A DNA stretch of 64,000 bases from Salinisphaera sp. T31B1 (lineage in GTDB: Bacteria > Pseudomonadota > Gammaproteobacteria > Nevskiales > Salinisphaeraceae), in assembly GCF_040361275.1 (NCBI RefSeq), contig NZ_APNH01000004.1, forward strand, positions 248,001-312,000, given 5' to 3'. Shown piece by piece: positions 1 through 8,203 of this stretch. The first letter of the stretch is position 1; every line of letters starts with the position of its first letter. The position numbers and the translations under genes are program-made. The notes under the pieces are model-generated. The model was not told where the DNA came from. It saw only the letters and a program-made list of their open reading frames with translations, and searched no databases.

Positions 1-1088
1 ACCTGCCTGAAAAACATGCGTCGCTGAAAAAACCGCTCGACGATCTGAAAGGCCTGTACGACGTGCTGCTGGCCCAGCGGCGCGAGCGTGGCGCGATCGA
101 ATTCGAGACGAGCGAATCCAAGATCCTGTTCAACGAAGATCGCAAGATCGAGCGTATCGTGCCAGCCGAGCGCAATGTCGCGCACAAGATCATCGAAGAG
201 TGCATGATCGCGGCGAATGTGGCCACCGCCACGTACCTGGGCAAAAAGCGCATGCCGCTGCTGTATCGCGTACACAGCGGCCCGGCCGCCGACGCGCTGG
301 TCGACCTGCGCGCGTTTCTGGCCGAACGCGGCCTGTCGCTGCCGGGGGGCAACGATCCGCAGGCAGCCGACTATGCCAGCGTGCTGTCTACCGTCGCCCA
401 GCGCAGCGATGCCCATCTGATCCAGACGGTGATGCTGCGCAGTCTGTCGCGCGCGGTCTACTCCCCGCACAACGACGGACACTTCGGGCTGGCATTGGAG
501 AACTACGCCCATTTCACCTCGCCCATCCGGCGCTATCCCGATCTGTTGGCGCATCGCGCGATCAAGCACGCCGAGGCCAAGCGCAAGCCGAGCACGTTCG
601 ACTACGACGTCGGTGCGATGGAGGGGTTGGGTACGACCTGTTCGGCTGCCGAGCAGCGTGCCGACGATGCCACGCGCGACGTGGACGACTTCCTCAAGTG
701 CGAGTACATGAGCGACTCGCTGGGCGAAACGTTCGAAGGCACGGTCACCGGCGTGACATCGTTCGGGCTGTTCGTGGAACTCGATGGCATTCATGCCACA
801 GGGCTGGTGCATGTCTCCAGCCTGTCGAACGACTTCTATCATTACGATGCCCAGTCGCGCTGTCTGCGTGGCGAGCGTTCAGGCGTGGTACACCGGCTGG
901 CCGACAAGATGAAGGTCAAGGTTGCTCGGGTAGACCTCGAGGAGCGCAAGATCGATTTCGAACTGGTCGAACCCGACCGGGCGGCCGGCAAGCGTTCCAA
1001 ACCCGGCCCGGCTCGAGGTGCGGATCGCAGCAAGCCGGGCAAGGCCGGCAAATCAAGTCGTCAAGGAAAAAGAGGAAAGCGCAAATGA
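1..1088 (+). CDS. rnr: Ribonuclease R, C-terminal part (5' end outside window)
   Basis: The frame is already open at base 3, so this is the 3' part of a longer gene. What is visible is the end of the RNB catalytic domain (the SPIRRYPDL stretch near base 520, with its preceding HFTSPIRR-type signature) followed by an S1 RNA-binding domain at about bases 720–970 and a Lys/Arg/Gly-rich basic tail. That order is typical of RNase R, a 3'-5' hydrolytic exoribonuclease that degrades structured RNA and also works with tmRNA and SmpB, both of which are encoded further along in this window. The stop overlaps the start of the next gene by 4 bases (ATGA), and rlmB follows, as is common in gammaproteobacteria. 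Confidence 0.93.
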   Translation, partial: LPEKHASLKKPLDDLKGLYDVLLAQRRERGAIEFETSESKILFNEDRKIERIVPAERNVAHKIIEECMIAANVATATYLGKKRMPLLYRVHSGPAADALVDLRAFLAERGLSLPGGNDPQAADYASVLSTVAQRSDAHLIQTVMLRSLSRAVYSPHNDGHFGLALENYAHFTSPIRRYPDLLAHRAIKHAEAKRKPSTFDYDVGAMEGLGTTCSAAEQRADDATRDVDDFLKCEYMSDSLGETFEGTVTGVTSFGLFVELDGIHATGLVHVSSLSNDFYHYDAQSRCLRGERSGVVHRLADKMKVKVARVDLEERKIDFELVEPDRAAGKRSKPGPARGADRSKPGKAGKSSRQGKRGKRK

Positions 1089-1798
1089 CGCGACACCGTC
1101 CCCTTACAGTCACCGCCGTTGTCGCCGTGCTCTGTACGGCCCTGTTTCTGACCGCCTGTGCGGGCGATCCGAACCGCCGCACCAAGATCGGTGCCGGCGT
1201 CGGCGCGGTGCTCGGTGGGCTGGCCGGCTCGCAGCTGGGCGACAAATCGGGCACCAACGCCGCGATCGGGGCCGCGCTGGGCGCGCTTGCCGGTGGCGGT
1301 ACCGGCCGCTACATGGATAACCAGCAGAAAGAACTCAACACCCGTCTGCAGGCCGAGCAGGCGCGCGACGTGCTGGATATCACGCGGTTGGACAACGATG
1401 CACTGAAGATCGGCGTGGCCAGCGATGCATCGTTTGCCGTGGACAGCTCGACCCTGTCGGTGGACGCGCAGAACACGTTCAACAAGATCGCGACGGTGCT
1501 CAAGGACTACGACAAGACCGCCATTCACGTGGTGGGACATACCGACAGCACGGGCAGCGAACAGCACAACCTGGAGCTGTCGCAGCAACGCGCGCAGTCG
1601 GTGGCGCAGTTCTTGAGCAGCCGCGGCGTCAACTCGCAGCGGCTGCTGACCTGGGGCCGAGGTGAATCGCAGCCGATCGCGAGCAACGATACCGCTGAAG
1701 GTCGGGCGGAGAATCGCCGGGTCGATATCGTGATCAAGCCGATCGTCGAAGGTCAGGAGCAGCAGGCGTTCTCCGAGCCGCCCTATCTCGGCCGCTGA
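1085..1798 (+). CDS. OmpA-family outer-membrane lipoprotein with glycine zipper (YiaD-like)
   Basis: 237 residues. An N-terminal signal peptide ends in the lipobox LTAC (Cys25), so a lipoprotein is predicted. Residues about 33–76 form a glycine-zipper segment (repeated GxxxG), and about 115–225 an OmpA peptidoglycan-binding domain with GHTDSTG and a terminal NRRVDIVI motif. The likely role is tethering the outer membrane to peptidoglycan. I place the start at the ATG that overlaps the rnr stop, because the long upstream extension of this frame is only an rnr shadow and the signal peptide begins exactly here. Coupling to rnr is unusual; YiaD itself is normally monocistronic. Confidence 0.88.
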   Translation: MTRHRPLTVTAVVAVLCTALFLTACAGDPNRRTKIGAGVGAVLGGLAGSQLGDKSGTNAAIGAALGALAGGGTGRYMDNQQKELNTRLQAEQARDVLDITRLDNDALKIGVASDASFAVDSSTLSVDAQNTFNKIATVLKDYDKTAIHVVGHTDSTGSEQHNLELSQQRAQSVAQFLSSRGVNSQRLLTWGRGESQPIASNDTAEGRAENRRVDIVIKPIVEGQEQQAFSEPPYLGR

Positions 1799-1842
1799 AT
1801 CTGGACTTGAAGGCTGGCTTTCGTTGGCCTCCACCTTTGGCG

Positions 1843-1870
1843 AAAGCCCGGCTCGGCCGGGCTTTCTGCC
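1843..1870 (+). terminator. Stem-loop after the OmpA-like gene
   Basis: A 10-bp perfect stem, AAAGCCCGGC (1843–1852) with GCCGGGCTTT (1856–1865) around a 3-base loop, lies 45 bases after the stop. The following T-run is short, so it may be a weak terminator or an RNA-stabilising 3' hairpin. Confidence 0.5.
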
Positions 1871-1888
1871 GTCTGACGGCATTCTGCT

Positions 1889-2650
1889 ATGACTGCTTCA
1901 CAGGACAAGACATTCATCGGCGGCTTCCACGCCGTCATGGCGGCACTGGAACGCTCGCCCAGGCCGCTGAGCATCTGGCTGGCCAACGGTCGTCGCGACG
2001 GTCGCGCCGAGACGCTGCGTGAGCTGGCCGCCGAACACGCCGTGCCGGTGTCGAGTACCGACATGTCGGCGCTCGATGCGATGCTGCCGGACGTCCGTCA
2101 TCAGGGCTGTATCGCGGTCTATGAGCTGGCCGGGGAACTGCGGGAATCCGATCTGCCGGGCATTCTGGCCCGTGCTGAACGCCCGTGGGTGCTCGTGCTG
2201 GATCAGGTGCAGGATCCCCACAACCTGGGCGCCTGCCTGCGCAGTGCGGCCGCGGCCGGGGTCAGCGCGGTGGTCGCGCCGCGCAAACGTGCGGCCGGGC
2301 TGACACCGGCGGTACGGAAAGTCGCGGCTGGCGCCGCCGAGCGGGTGCCGTTCGTCGTCGTCACCAATATTGCCCGCGCGCTGGAACGGCTCCAGGCGGA
2401 GGGCTATTGGGTCGTCGGTCTGGACGGCGAGGCCCCTGCATCGCTTTACGATACGACGCTGCCGGACAAGCTCGTGCTGGTCGCCGGAGGCGAGGCGCGG
2501 GGGATGCGTGAGCGCACCGCCCATTTTTGCGACCTGACCGTCGCTATTCCCATGAGCAGCGGGATCGAGAGCCTGAACGTATCGGTTGCCACCGGGGTGG
2601 CGCTGTTCGAGGCCAGGCGGCAGCGACTGGTGGTCGACGGCACGAGCTGA
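1889..2650 (+). CDS. rlmB: 23S rRNA (guanosine-2'-O-)-methyltransferase RlmB
   Basis: 253 residues, near the usual 245–250. The N-terminal substrate-binding domain begins with GGFHAVMAAL, and the C-terminal SpoU/TrmH SPOUT domain carries the three family motifs: LDQVQDPHNLGACLRSA, VAGGEARGM, and IPMSSGIESLNVSVATGVALFE. RlmB uses SAM to methylate the ribose of G2251 in the 23S rRNA P loop. Its position after rnr matches the conserved rnr–rlmB neighbourhood of gammaproteobacteria, here interrupted by the lipoprotein gene and a stem-loop. Confidence 0.95.
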   Translation: MTASQDKTFIGGFHAVMAALERSPRPLSIWLANGRRDGRAETLRELAAEHAVPVSSTDMSALDAMLPDVRHQGCIAVYELAGELRESDLPGILARAERPWVLVLDQVQDPHNLGACLRSAAAAGVSAVVAPRKRAAGLTPAVRKVAAGAAERVPFVVVTNIARALERLQAEGYWVVGLDGEAPASLYDTTLPDKLVLVAGGEARGMRERTAHFCDLTVAIPMSSGIESLNVSVATGVALFEARRQRLVVDGTS

Positions 2651-2663
2651 GCGCGCGGGTTCA

Positions 2664-2692
2664 TTGCTTTGTTTCGAGCGAGTCTCTAGAAT
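2664..2692 (+). promoter_or_regulatory. Sigma70-type promoter of the rpsF operon
   Basis: TTGCTT (2664–2669) and TAGAAT (2687–2692) are separated by exactly 17 bases, about 90 bases upstream of rpsF. The leader that follows contains a small perfect hairpin, CGACGC-CACG-GCGTCG, near 2703–2719. It could belong to the S6:S18-binding leader seen in many bacteria, but I cannot fold it reliably here. Confidence 0.62.
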
Positions 2693-2782
2693 ACCGCGCC
2701 TTGCGACGCCACGGCGTCGTCATTCCTTGCGCCACGGTTGCGGATGAACCGATCCGGGCGCTTCAACCCGAAAGGAAACACA

Positions 2783-3136
2783 ATGCGACACTATGAAATC
2801 GTGTTTCTGGTCCACCCGGACCAGAGCGAACAGGTGCCTGCGATGGTCGAAAAATACCGCGGCATCATCGAGGGCGACGGTGGCCAGATCCACCGCCACG
2901 AAGACTGGGGCCGTCGTCAGCTGGCCTATCCGATCCACAAGATCCACAAGGCGCACTACGTGCTGATGAACGTCGAGTGCTCGCAGAACGCGCGCGAGGA
3001 ACTCGAAGATGCGTTCCGCTTCAACGACGCGGTCCTGCGTCATCTGGTGATCGTTCGCCACAAGGCCGATACCGATCCGTCCCCGCTCGCCAAGAACGCC
3101 GAAGACCGCGACCGCAAGTCGTCGGCCGCCAGCTAA
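2783..3136 (+). CDS. rpsF: 30S ribosomal protein S6
   Basis: 117 residues starting [14 protein letters not shown], the canonical S6 N-terminus. The ATG at 2783 has AAAGGA about 7 bases upstream; an earlier in-frame start would add 15 unrelated residues. The ferredoxin-like core includes the RRQLAYPI segment, and the C-terminus is a charged tail. S6 pairs with S18 in the 30S platform. First gene of an rpsF-rpsR-rplI operon that lacks priB between rpsF and rpsR. Confidence 0.96.
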   Translation: MRHYEIVFLVHPDQSEQVPAMVEKYRGIIEGDGGQIHRHEDWGRRQLAYPIHKIHKAHYVLMNVECSQNAREELEDAFRFNDAVLRHLVIVRHKADTDPSPLAKNAEDRDRKSSAAS

Positions 3137-3146
3137 GGAGTCCGCC

Positions 3147-3377
3147 ATGGCCCGTTTTTTCCGTCGCCGTCGTTTCTGCAAGTTCACCGCCGAAGGCGTT
3201 GAGGAAATCGATTACAAGGATATCGAAACCCTCAAGCAGTACGTGACCGAAACCGGCAAGATCGTTCCCAGTCGCATCACCGGTACGGCTGCTCGCTATC
3301 AGCGTCAGCTGTCGACCGCCGTCAAGCGCGCGCGTTTCCTCGCGCTGCTGCCCTACACCGACCGTCACTCGTCCTAG
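3147..3377 (+). CDS. rpsR: 30S ribosomal protein S18
   Basis: 76 residues, normal length. It shows the standard S18 pattern: FRRRRFCKF at the N-terminus, [11 protein letters not shown], the [10 protein letters not shown] motif, and [20 protein letters not shown]. It binds 16S rRNA as a heterodimer with S6. It starts 10 bases after rpsF with AAGGAG in front. Confidence 0.97.
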   Translation: MARFFRRRRFCKFTAEGVEEIDYKDIETLKQYVTETGKIVPSRITGTAARYQRQLSTAVKRARFLALLPYTDRHSS

Positions 3378-3386
3378 GAGGCCCTC

Positions 3387-3998
3387 GTGGAAGTCATTCT
3401 GTTACAGAAAGTCCGCAACCTCGGCGATCTGGGCGATACGGTCAGCGTACGTGCCGGGTATGGCCGTAACTACCTGATGCCCCGCGGCATCGCTCTGCCG
3501 GCCACCAAGGCCAACCTGTCGGTGTTCGAAGAGCGCCGCTCCGAGCTGCAGGCCGCCTCCCAGGAGCGCGAGGATCGGGCCCGTGCGCGTGCAGACAAGC
3601 TGCGCGACAAAGAATATGTCATCGCCATGCGTGCCTCCGACGAAGGCAAGCTGTTCGGCTCGGTCGGTCCGCAGGAGATTGCGGACAAGATCACCGAAGA
3701 GGGCGTCGAAGTCGATCCGCGCGAGGTCTCGCTCACCGAAGGCACCATCCGTATCGTGGGTTACTACACGGCCCAACTGATGCTGCATGCCGAGGTCGAG
3801 GCCGAGGTGACCATCGTCGTCGCCCAGCAGACCGATATGGGCGTCAACATGCCGCCGCGGGGCGGCGTCGACGTCGACAACGACGACGTGACCGCCGAGG
3901 ACGTCGAAGACGAACTGCTCGCAGAGGCCGGCGAGCCGGCCGACGAGAGCGGCACCGAAGCCGATCCGCCGATCGACGAGCGCGAACAGGACAGCTGA
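3387..3998 (+). CDS. rplI: 50S ribosomal protein L9 with long acidic C-terminal extension
   Basis: 203 residues, against about 148–150 in most bacteria. The N-terminal rRNA-binding domain (MEVILLQKVRNLGDLGD, GYGRNYLMPRG) is followed by the long connecting helix and the C-terminal domain, which ends around residue 150. Beyond that lies a tail of about 50 residues dominated by Asp and Glu. The start is GTG with AGGAGG upstream. The acidic tail is likely disordered and is consistent with salt adaptation. Confidence 0.95.
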   Translation: MEVILLQKVRNLGDLGDTVSVRAGYGRNYLMPRGIALPATKANLSVFEERRSELQAASQEREDRARARADKLRDKEYVIAMRASDEGKLFGSVGPQEIADKITEEGVEVDPREVSLTEGTIRIVGYYTAQLMLHAEVEAEVTIVVAQQTDMGVNMPPRGGVDVDNDDVTAEDVEDELLAEAGEPADESGTEADPPIDEREQDS

Positions 3999-4024
3999 TC
4001 GAGCCCGGTGTCCGATCCTTGAAG

Positions 4025-4051
4025 ACGCCGCCTCCGGGCGGCGTTTTTTTT
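4025..4051 (+). terminator. Rho-independent terminator of the rpsF-rpsR-rplI operon
   Basis: ACGCCGCC (4025–4032) pairs with GGCGGCGT (4037–4044) around a TCCG loop and is followed directly by eight T residues. It lies 27 bases after the rplI stop and separates the ribosomal operon from dnaB. Confidence 0.9.
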
Positions 4052-4104
4052 GTGTCGGGGCTTGCGTAGACTTGTGAGCCCCTCGTCCTGCGAGTCTTGC
4101 GTCC

Positions 4105-5463
4105 ATGGCAGAAGCCAAGCTTCCCCCGCATTCGATTGAAGCCGAACAGTCCGTGATCGGTGGGCTGCTGCTTTCCGAACGGGCCTGGGACGAAGTCGCC
4201 GGACGTATCAACGAGGACGATTTCTACCGCGAGGACCATCGTCTGTTGTTCCGCGGACTGGCGGATCTCGCCGATACCGGCCAGCCGCGCGATCTGGTCA
4301 CGCTCACCGAATGGCTGCGCAGCCGTGGCCTGCTCGAAAAAGCTGGCGGCGGTCCGTACCTGGGCAGTTTGGCAGCGGATATTCCCGGTGCCGCCAATAT
4401 CGCTGCCTATGCCGATATCGTGCGCGAGCGCTCGATCATGCGGCAGCTGATTCGTGCGGGCGATTTCATCACCACCATGGGGTTCGATACCCAGGGCCAG
4501 ACCGCGGCGGATCTTCTCGAAGCCGCTGAAAAGGAAATCTTCGCGATTGCCGAGCGGGGCCGGCGGGGCGGCGAAGGCCCGATGGGGCTGAATGCGCTGC
4601 TCACCAAGGCGGTCAATCGTATCGAGAAGCTCGTCGCCCAGGAAGGCTCGTTCTCGGGCGTACCGACCGGCCTGGCCGAGTTCGACAAGATGACCAACGG
4701 CCTACAGCCTTCGGACCTGCTGATCCTGGCCGGGCGCCCCTCGATGGGCAAGACCAGTTTCGCGATGAACATCGTCGAGAATGTGGCCATCAAGGAGAAG
4801 GTGCCGGCCGCGGTCTTTTCTCTGGAAATGTCCGCCGAGCAGCTGGTCATTCGCATGATCTCGTCGTGGGGGCGGATCGACCAGACACGTCTGCGCTCGG
4901 GGCGGCTCACCGAGGATGACTGGCCGAAAGTGACCTCGGCGATCGGGATCATGAACGAGAACGCCAAGCTGTTCATCGACGACACCCCGGCGCTGTCGCC
5001 CAGTGAGCTGCGCGCTCGCGCACGCCGGCTCAAGCGTGAGCATGACATCGGACTGGTGGTCGTCGATTATCTGCAGCTGATGCAGGTGCCCGGTACCAAG
5101 GAAAACCGTACCAACGAGATCTCCGAGATCTCGCGATCGCTCAAGGCGCTGGCCAAGGAACTCGATGTGCCGGTGATCGCGCTGTCGCAGCTCAACCGCC
5201 AGCTCGAGCAGCGCGACAACAAGCGCCCGCGCATGTCGGATCTGCGCGAATCCGGCGGTATCGAACAGGACGCCGACGTGATCATCTTCGTCTACCGTGA
5301 CGAGGTGTACAACGAAGACAGCGACGACAAGGGCGTGGCCGAGATCATCATCGGCAAGCAGCGCAACGGGCCCCTGGGGACCGCCCGAACCGCGTTCCTG
5401 TCGCACTTCACGCGCTTCGAGAATCTCCAGGATCACCGCTACGACGACGACTTCCTCGAATGA
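4105..5463 (+). CDS. dnaB: Replicative DNA helicase DnaB
   Basis: 452 residues. The N-terminal primase-interacting domain (PHSIEAEQSVIGGLL) leads to the RecA-like helicase core, with Walker A GRPSMGKTSF at about residue 212, Walker B VVVDYLQLM at about 320, and the KNRTNEISEISRSLKALAKEL and SQLNRQLEQR motifs. No intein is present, although DnaB often carries one at Walker A. It forms the hexameric helicase that unwinds the replication fork. The stop overlaps alr by 4 bases. Confidence 0.97.
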   Translation: MAEAKLPPHSIEAEQSVIGGLLLSERAWDEVAGRINEDDFYREDHRLLFRGLADLADTGQPRDLVTLTEWLRSRGLLEKAGGGPYLGSLAADIPGAANIAAYADIVRERSIMRQLIRAGDFITTMGFDTQGQTAADLLEAAEKEIFAIAERGRRGGEGPMGLNALLTKAVNRIEKLVAQEGSFSGVPTGLAEFDKMTNGLQPSDLLILAGRPSMGKTSFAMNIVENVAIKEKVPAAVFSLEMSAEQLVIRMISSWGRIDQTRLRSGRLTEDDWPKVTSAIGIMNENAKLFIDDTPALSPSELRARARRLKREHDIGLVVVDYLQLMQVPGTKENRTNEISEISRSLKALAKELDVPVIALSQLNRQLEQRDNKRPRMSDLRESGGIEQDADVIIFVYRDEVYNEDSDDKGVAEIIIGKQRNGPLGTARTAFLSHFTRFENLQDHRYDDDFLE

Positions 5464-6527
5464 TCCGAGCCCAGGCTGTTATCGATCGCGCCGCATTGGC
5501 CCACAATCTCCAGCGGGTGAGGGACCACGCGCCGGGCTGCAGGGTGTATGCCGCGGTCAAGGCGGACGGCTACGGCCATGGAGCCACTACGGTCGCCCAC
5601 GCTCTGCATCAGGCCGATGGCTTTGCGGTTTCGAGTCTCGACGAGGCGCTGCAACTGCGCTGGGCCGGCATCGAACAGCCGATCGCAATACTTTCACAGA
5701 TGCTCGACGCCGAGAGCTGTGCGACCGCTGCCGAGCATGCGCTCGAGATCGTGATCTTCCACGACGCGCAGGTCGAGGCGCTTGCCGCCTCTGCCGGACG
5801 GCCCATACGCATCTGGGTCAAGCTGGACAGCGGCATGCATCGGTTGGGTTTCGCCTGCGAACGCGCCGATGAAATCGCGCAGCGGCTGCAGGCTCTGCCC
5901 GGTGTCCAGATCATGGGCTGGCTGACGCATTTCGCCTGTGCGGACGATCCCGACGATGGACTGACCGACCGTCAGCTGAGGGCGTTCAAAGACGCCACTC
6001 GTGGCCGAGCCGGGGACCGGTCGATGGCGAATTCCGCTGCCGTTCTGGCATGGCCCGATGCGCATGGTGATGTCGTGCGACCCGGAATCATGCTGTATGG
6101 CAGCTCGCCGATACACGACCGAAGTGCACACGTCCTCGACCTCCGGCCCGTAATGCATCTCAGCGCGCCGCTGATCGCCCGCCAGACGATTGCCGCCGGT
6201 GAGCCAATCGGTTACGGGGCAACCTGGCGCACCCCCGAGACCATGCCCGTGGGCGTGATCGGCATCGGCTATGGCGACGGCTATCCCCGCCATGCCCCCA
6301 GTGGCACACCGGTGCTGATCGGCGGCCGACGGGTGCCCCTGATCGGGCGGGTGTCGATGGACATGATCACTGTGGATCTGCGCGGCGCGGCCGATGTCCG
6401 TATCGGTGAACGTGCCACCCTCTGGGGGCCCGGACTACCGGCGGACGAGATCGCGGCGGCCGCCGGCACGATTGCCTACGAACTGTTCTGCCGACTGACG
6501 CCCCGCGTGCGTTTCAGCCTCGCCTGA
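5460..6527 (+). CDS. alr: Alanine racemase (PLP-dependent)
   Basis: 355 residues. The PLP-binding lysine is in the VYAAVKADGYGHG motif at about residue 34, the second catalytic base (Tyr) in GIGYGDGYPRHAP at about 265, and the C-terminal domain carries RVSMDMITVDL. It interconverts L- and D-alanine for peptidoglycan. The ATG overlaps the dnaB stop (ATGA), an arrangement known from other gammaproteobacteria, so translation is likely coupled. Confidence 0.96.
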   Translation: MIRAQAVIDRAALAHNLQRVRDHAPGCRVYAAVKADGYGHGATTVAHALHQADGFAVSSLDEALQLRWAGIEQPIAILSQMLDAESCATAAEHALEIVIFHDAQVEALAASAGRPIRIWVKLDSGMHRLGFACERADEIAQRLQALPGVQIMGWLTHFACADDPDDGLTDRQLRAFKDATRGRAGDRSMANSAAVLAWPDAHGDVVRPGIMLYGSSPIHDRSAHVLDLRPVMHLSAPLIARQTIAAGEPIGYGATWRTPETMPVGVIGIGYGDGYPRHAPSGTPVLIGGRRVPLIGRVSMDMITVDLRGAADVRIGERATLWGPGLPADEIAAAAGTIAYELFCRLTPRVRFSLA

Positions 6528-6775
6528 GACGGGCCGCTGTTGCCTGTGTGGCTGGGGTCGTGGAGATCGTGCAACTACCACGCTATTCTATGGGCGGTTT
6601 TCAGCGGCCAGACGGTGCGGTGGGGGCCGGCCGGCCAGCGGCATAACCGGAATGGCGTTGACATTGCAGACAGGGCCGATGCAGCGCGGGCGCCGATGGA
6701 CATGCCAGCTGATATGTGAGGCCCGATCGCGAATACGCAAACCGGGCTCGGATTCAGTAGCGGGAGTACAGTTTC
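6528..6775 (+). other. Intergenic leader upstream of the phc-like operon
   Basis: A 248-base gap. A TTGACA sequence lies at 6658–6663, but 17 bases downstream there is no recognisable TATAAT-like hexamer, so I cannot name the promoter with confidence. GGGAG at 6762–6766 is the ribosome-binding site of the next gene. I see no clear terminator for alr and no other gene. Confidence 0.3.
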
Positions 6776-8203
6776 GTGGCCATGGTGCACAGCCTCAGTG
6801 ACCTGATCGTCTTCGAGAACAGTCAGGGCGTGAGAGCGCGCGGCAATCTGGTGAAGGTTTCAAGATCCACTCTGATCTTCGAAGTCTACAACCCGTATTC
6901 GATCGTCCAGCTCAGCGAAGTCCTTCACCACGTCGAGATTCGCAGCGACGATCGGGTGATCTATCGGGGTCGCGCGGTCGTCAGCGGGCTGGTCAACACG
7001 GGATTGATGCTGATTGTTTCAGCCAATCCGCTGGACGCGTGGTCCGAGCTCGCCGGGCTGGCCGGTGACAGCCAGACCATTCGGGGCAAGATTGCCGATT
7101 TCGTCGCGGACTGGCAGTCGCATCAACAGCTGCAGCCGGACTATCAGCTCAGCGTCTCGCGATTGCGCTCGTTTCTCAGCGCCACGAATCGCTGGCTCGA
7201 ACATCTGGATTTCTACGGCGCGGACCGTGCCGAGGTGGCGACCGGGCTGAACGACGAATTGTTCCCCGACCTGGTCAGAGAACTCGTACCGCCTCTGCTG
7301 AACCTGCTGCAAGAGTTCGAGTACCAGGCATCGATTGTCGATGAAGAGTCTCGCACCACACATATTCGCTACGCGCAGGATGATCTTCACCCGTTGATCA
7401 TGCGCGCGCCGTTCGTGCACCGGGCGTATCACAAGCCATTGGGCTACGCCGGAGACTACGAAATGGTCAACATGATGCTGCGCGATGCCCGTGAGGGGCC
7501 TACGGTGTACGCTCAGCTCATCAACACGCTGTATCTGAAGACCGGACCCGCACAAGCCCATCGCAACCGGATCGATATTCTCGTGGACTGGCTCAAGCGT
7601 CGAATCGAAGGCCAGCGTAACGTTGAGGCAGAGCAACAGCTGCGTATTCTGAATGTGGGTTGTGGCCCGGCGATCGAAATGCAGCGCCTGATACGACGCT
7701 ACCGCGCTATCGAGCATTGCGATATCACGTTGGTGGATTTCAGCCAGGAAACGCTCGACTACACGCGAGAGTGTCTCGAGACCGCGAGTCAGGAAAGCGG
7801 TACGACACCGGCCATACGCTATCTGCACCAGTCCGTACACGGACTGCTCAAGCAGGCGTCATCGCAACGCCGATCCGCATCCGATACGGCTTTGGAGCCG
7901 GGATTCGATCTCATCTACTGCGCCGGCCTGTTCGATTACCTGTCCGATCGGGTCTGTGCAAGACTGCTCGGACTCTTCCACGAACTGTGCGTTCCGGGCG
8001 GCCAGGTGCTGGTCACGAACGTGCATCCGAGCAATCCATCGCGTCATGGCATGGAACACCTGTTGGAGTGGTATCTCGTCTACCGTGACGAAGCGGGCAT
8101 GCGCAAACTCGGTCGCGTGTTCAAGGACTACGACGTGTTTGCCGACGAAACCGGTGTGAACGTGTTTCTGACCATCGACAAGGCGAACGAGCCGGCGAGG
8201 TGA
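6776..8203 (+). CDS. phcB: PhcB-like SAM-dependent methyltransferase (3-hydroxy fatty acid methyl ester synthase family)
   Basis: 475 residues from the GTG that sits 9 bases after GGGAG; an ATG two codons later is the alternative. An N-terminal part of about 100 residues is beta-rich and PilZ-like, a middle helical part contains the KPLGYAGDYEMVNMM signature I associate with the PhcB family, and a class I methyltransferase domain begins at about residue 290 with motif I NVGCGPA, then TLVDFS and a late VPGGQVLVTNVHP strand. In Ralstonia, PhcB methylates a 3-hydroxy fatty acid to give the quorum signal 3-OH PAME or 3-OH MAME. The assignment rests on the signature and on the three regulators that follow; the product here is inferred. 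It overlaps the next gene by 4 bases. Confidence 0.75.
   Translation: MAMVHSLSDLIVFENSQGVRARGNLVKVSRSTLIFEVYNPYSIVQLSEVLHHVEIRSDDRVIYRGRAVVSGLVNTGLMLIVSANPLDAWSELAGLAGDSQTIRGKIADFVADWQSHQQLQPDYQLSVSRLRSFLSATNRWLEHLDFYGADRAEVATGLNDELFPDLVRELVPPLLNLLQEFEYQASIVDEESRTTHIRYAQDDLHPLIMRAPFVHRAYHKPLGYAGDYEMVNMMLRDAREGPTVYAQLINTLYLKTGPAQAHRNRIDILVDWLKRRIEGQRNVEAEQQLRILNVGCGPAIEMQRLIRRYRAIEHCDITLVDFSQETLDYTRECLETASQESGTTPAIRYLHQSVHGLLKQASSQRRSASDTALEPGFDLIYCAGLFDYLSDRVCARLLGLFHELCVPGGQVLVTNVHPSNPSRHGMEHLLEWYLVYRDEAGMRKLGRVFKDYDVFADETGVNVFLTIDKANEPAR

Noticed and set aside
6658-6663. TTGACA as the phc-like operon promoter
   Set aside because: A perfect -35 but no acceptable -10 at 16–18 bases; kept only as a note on the leader.
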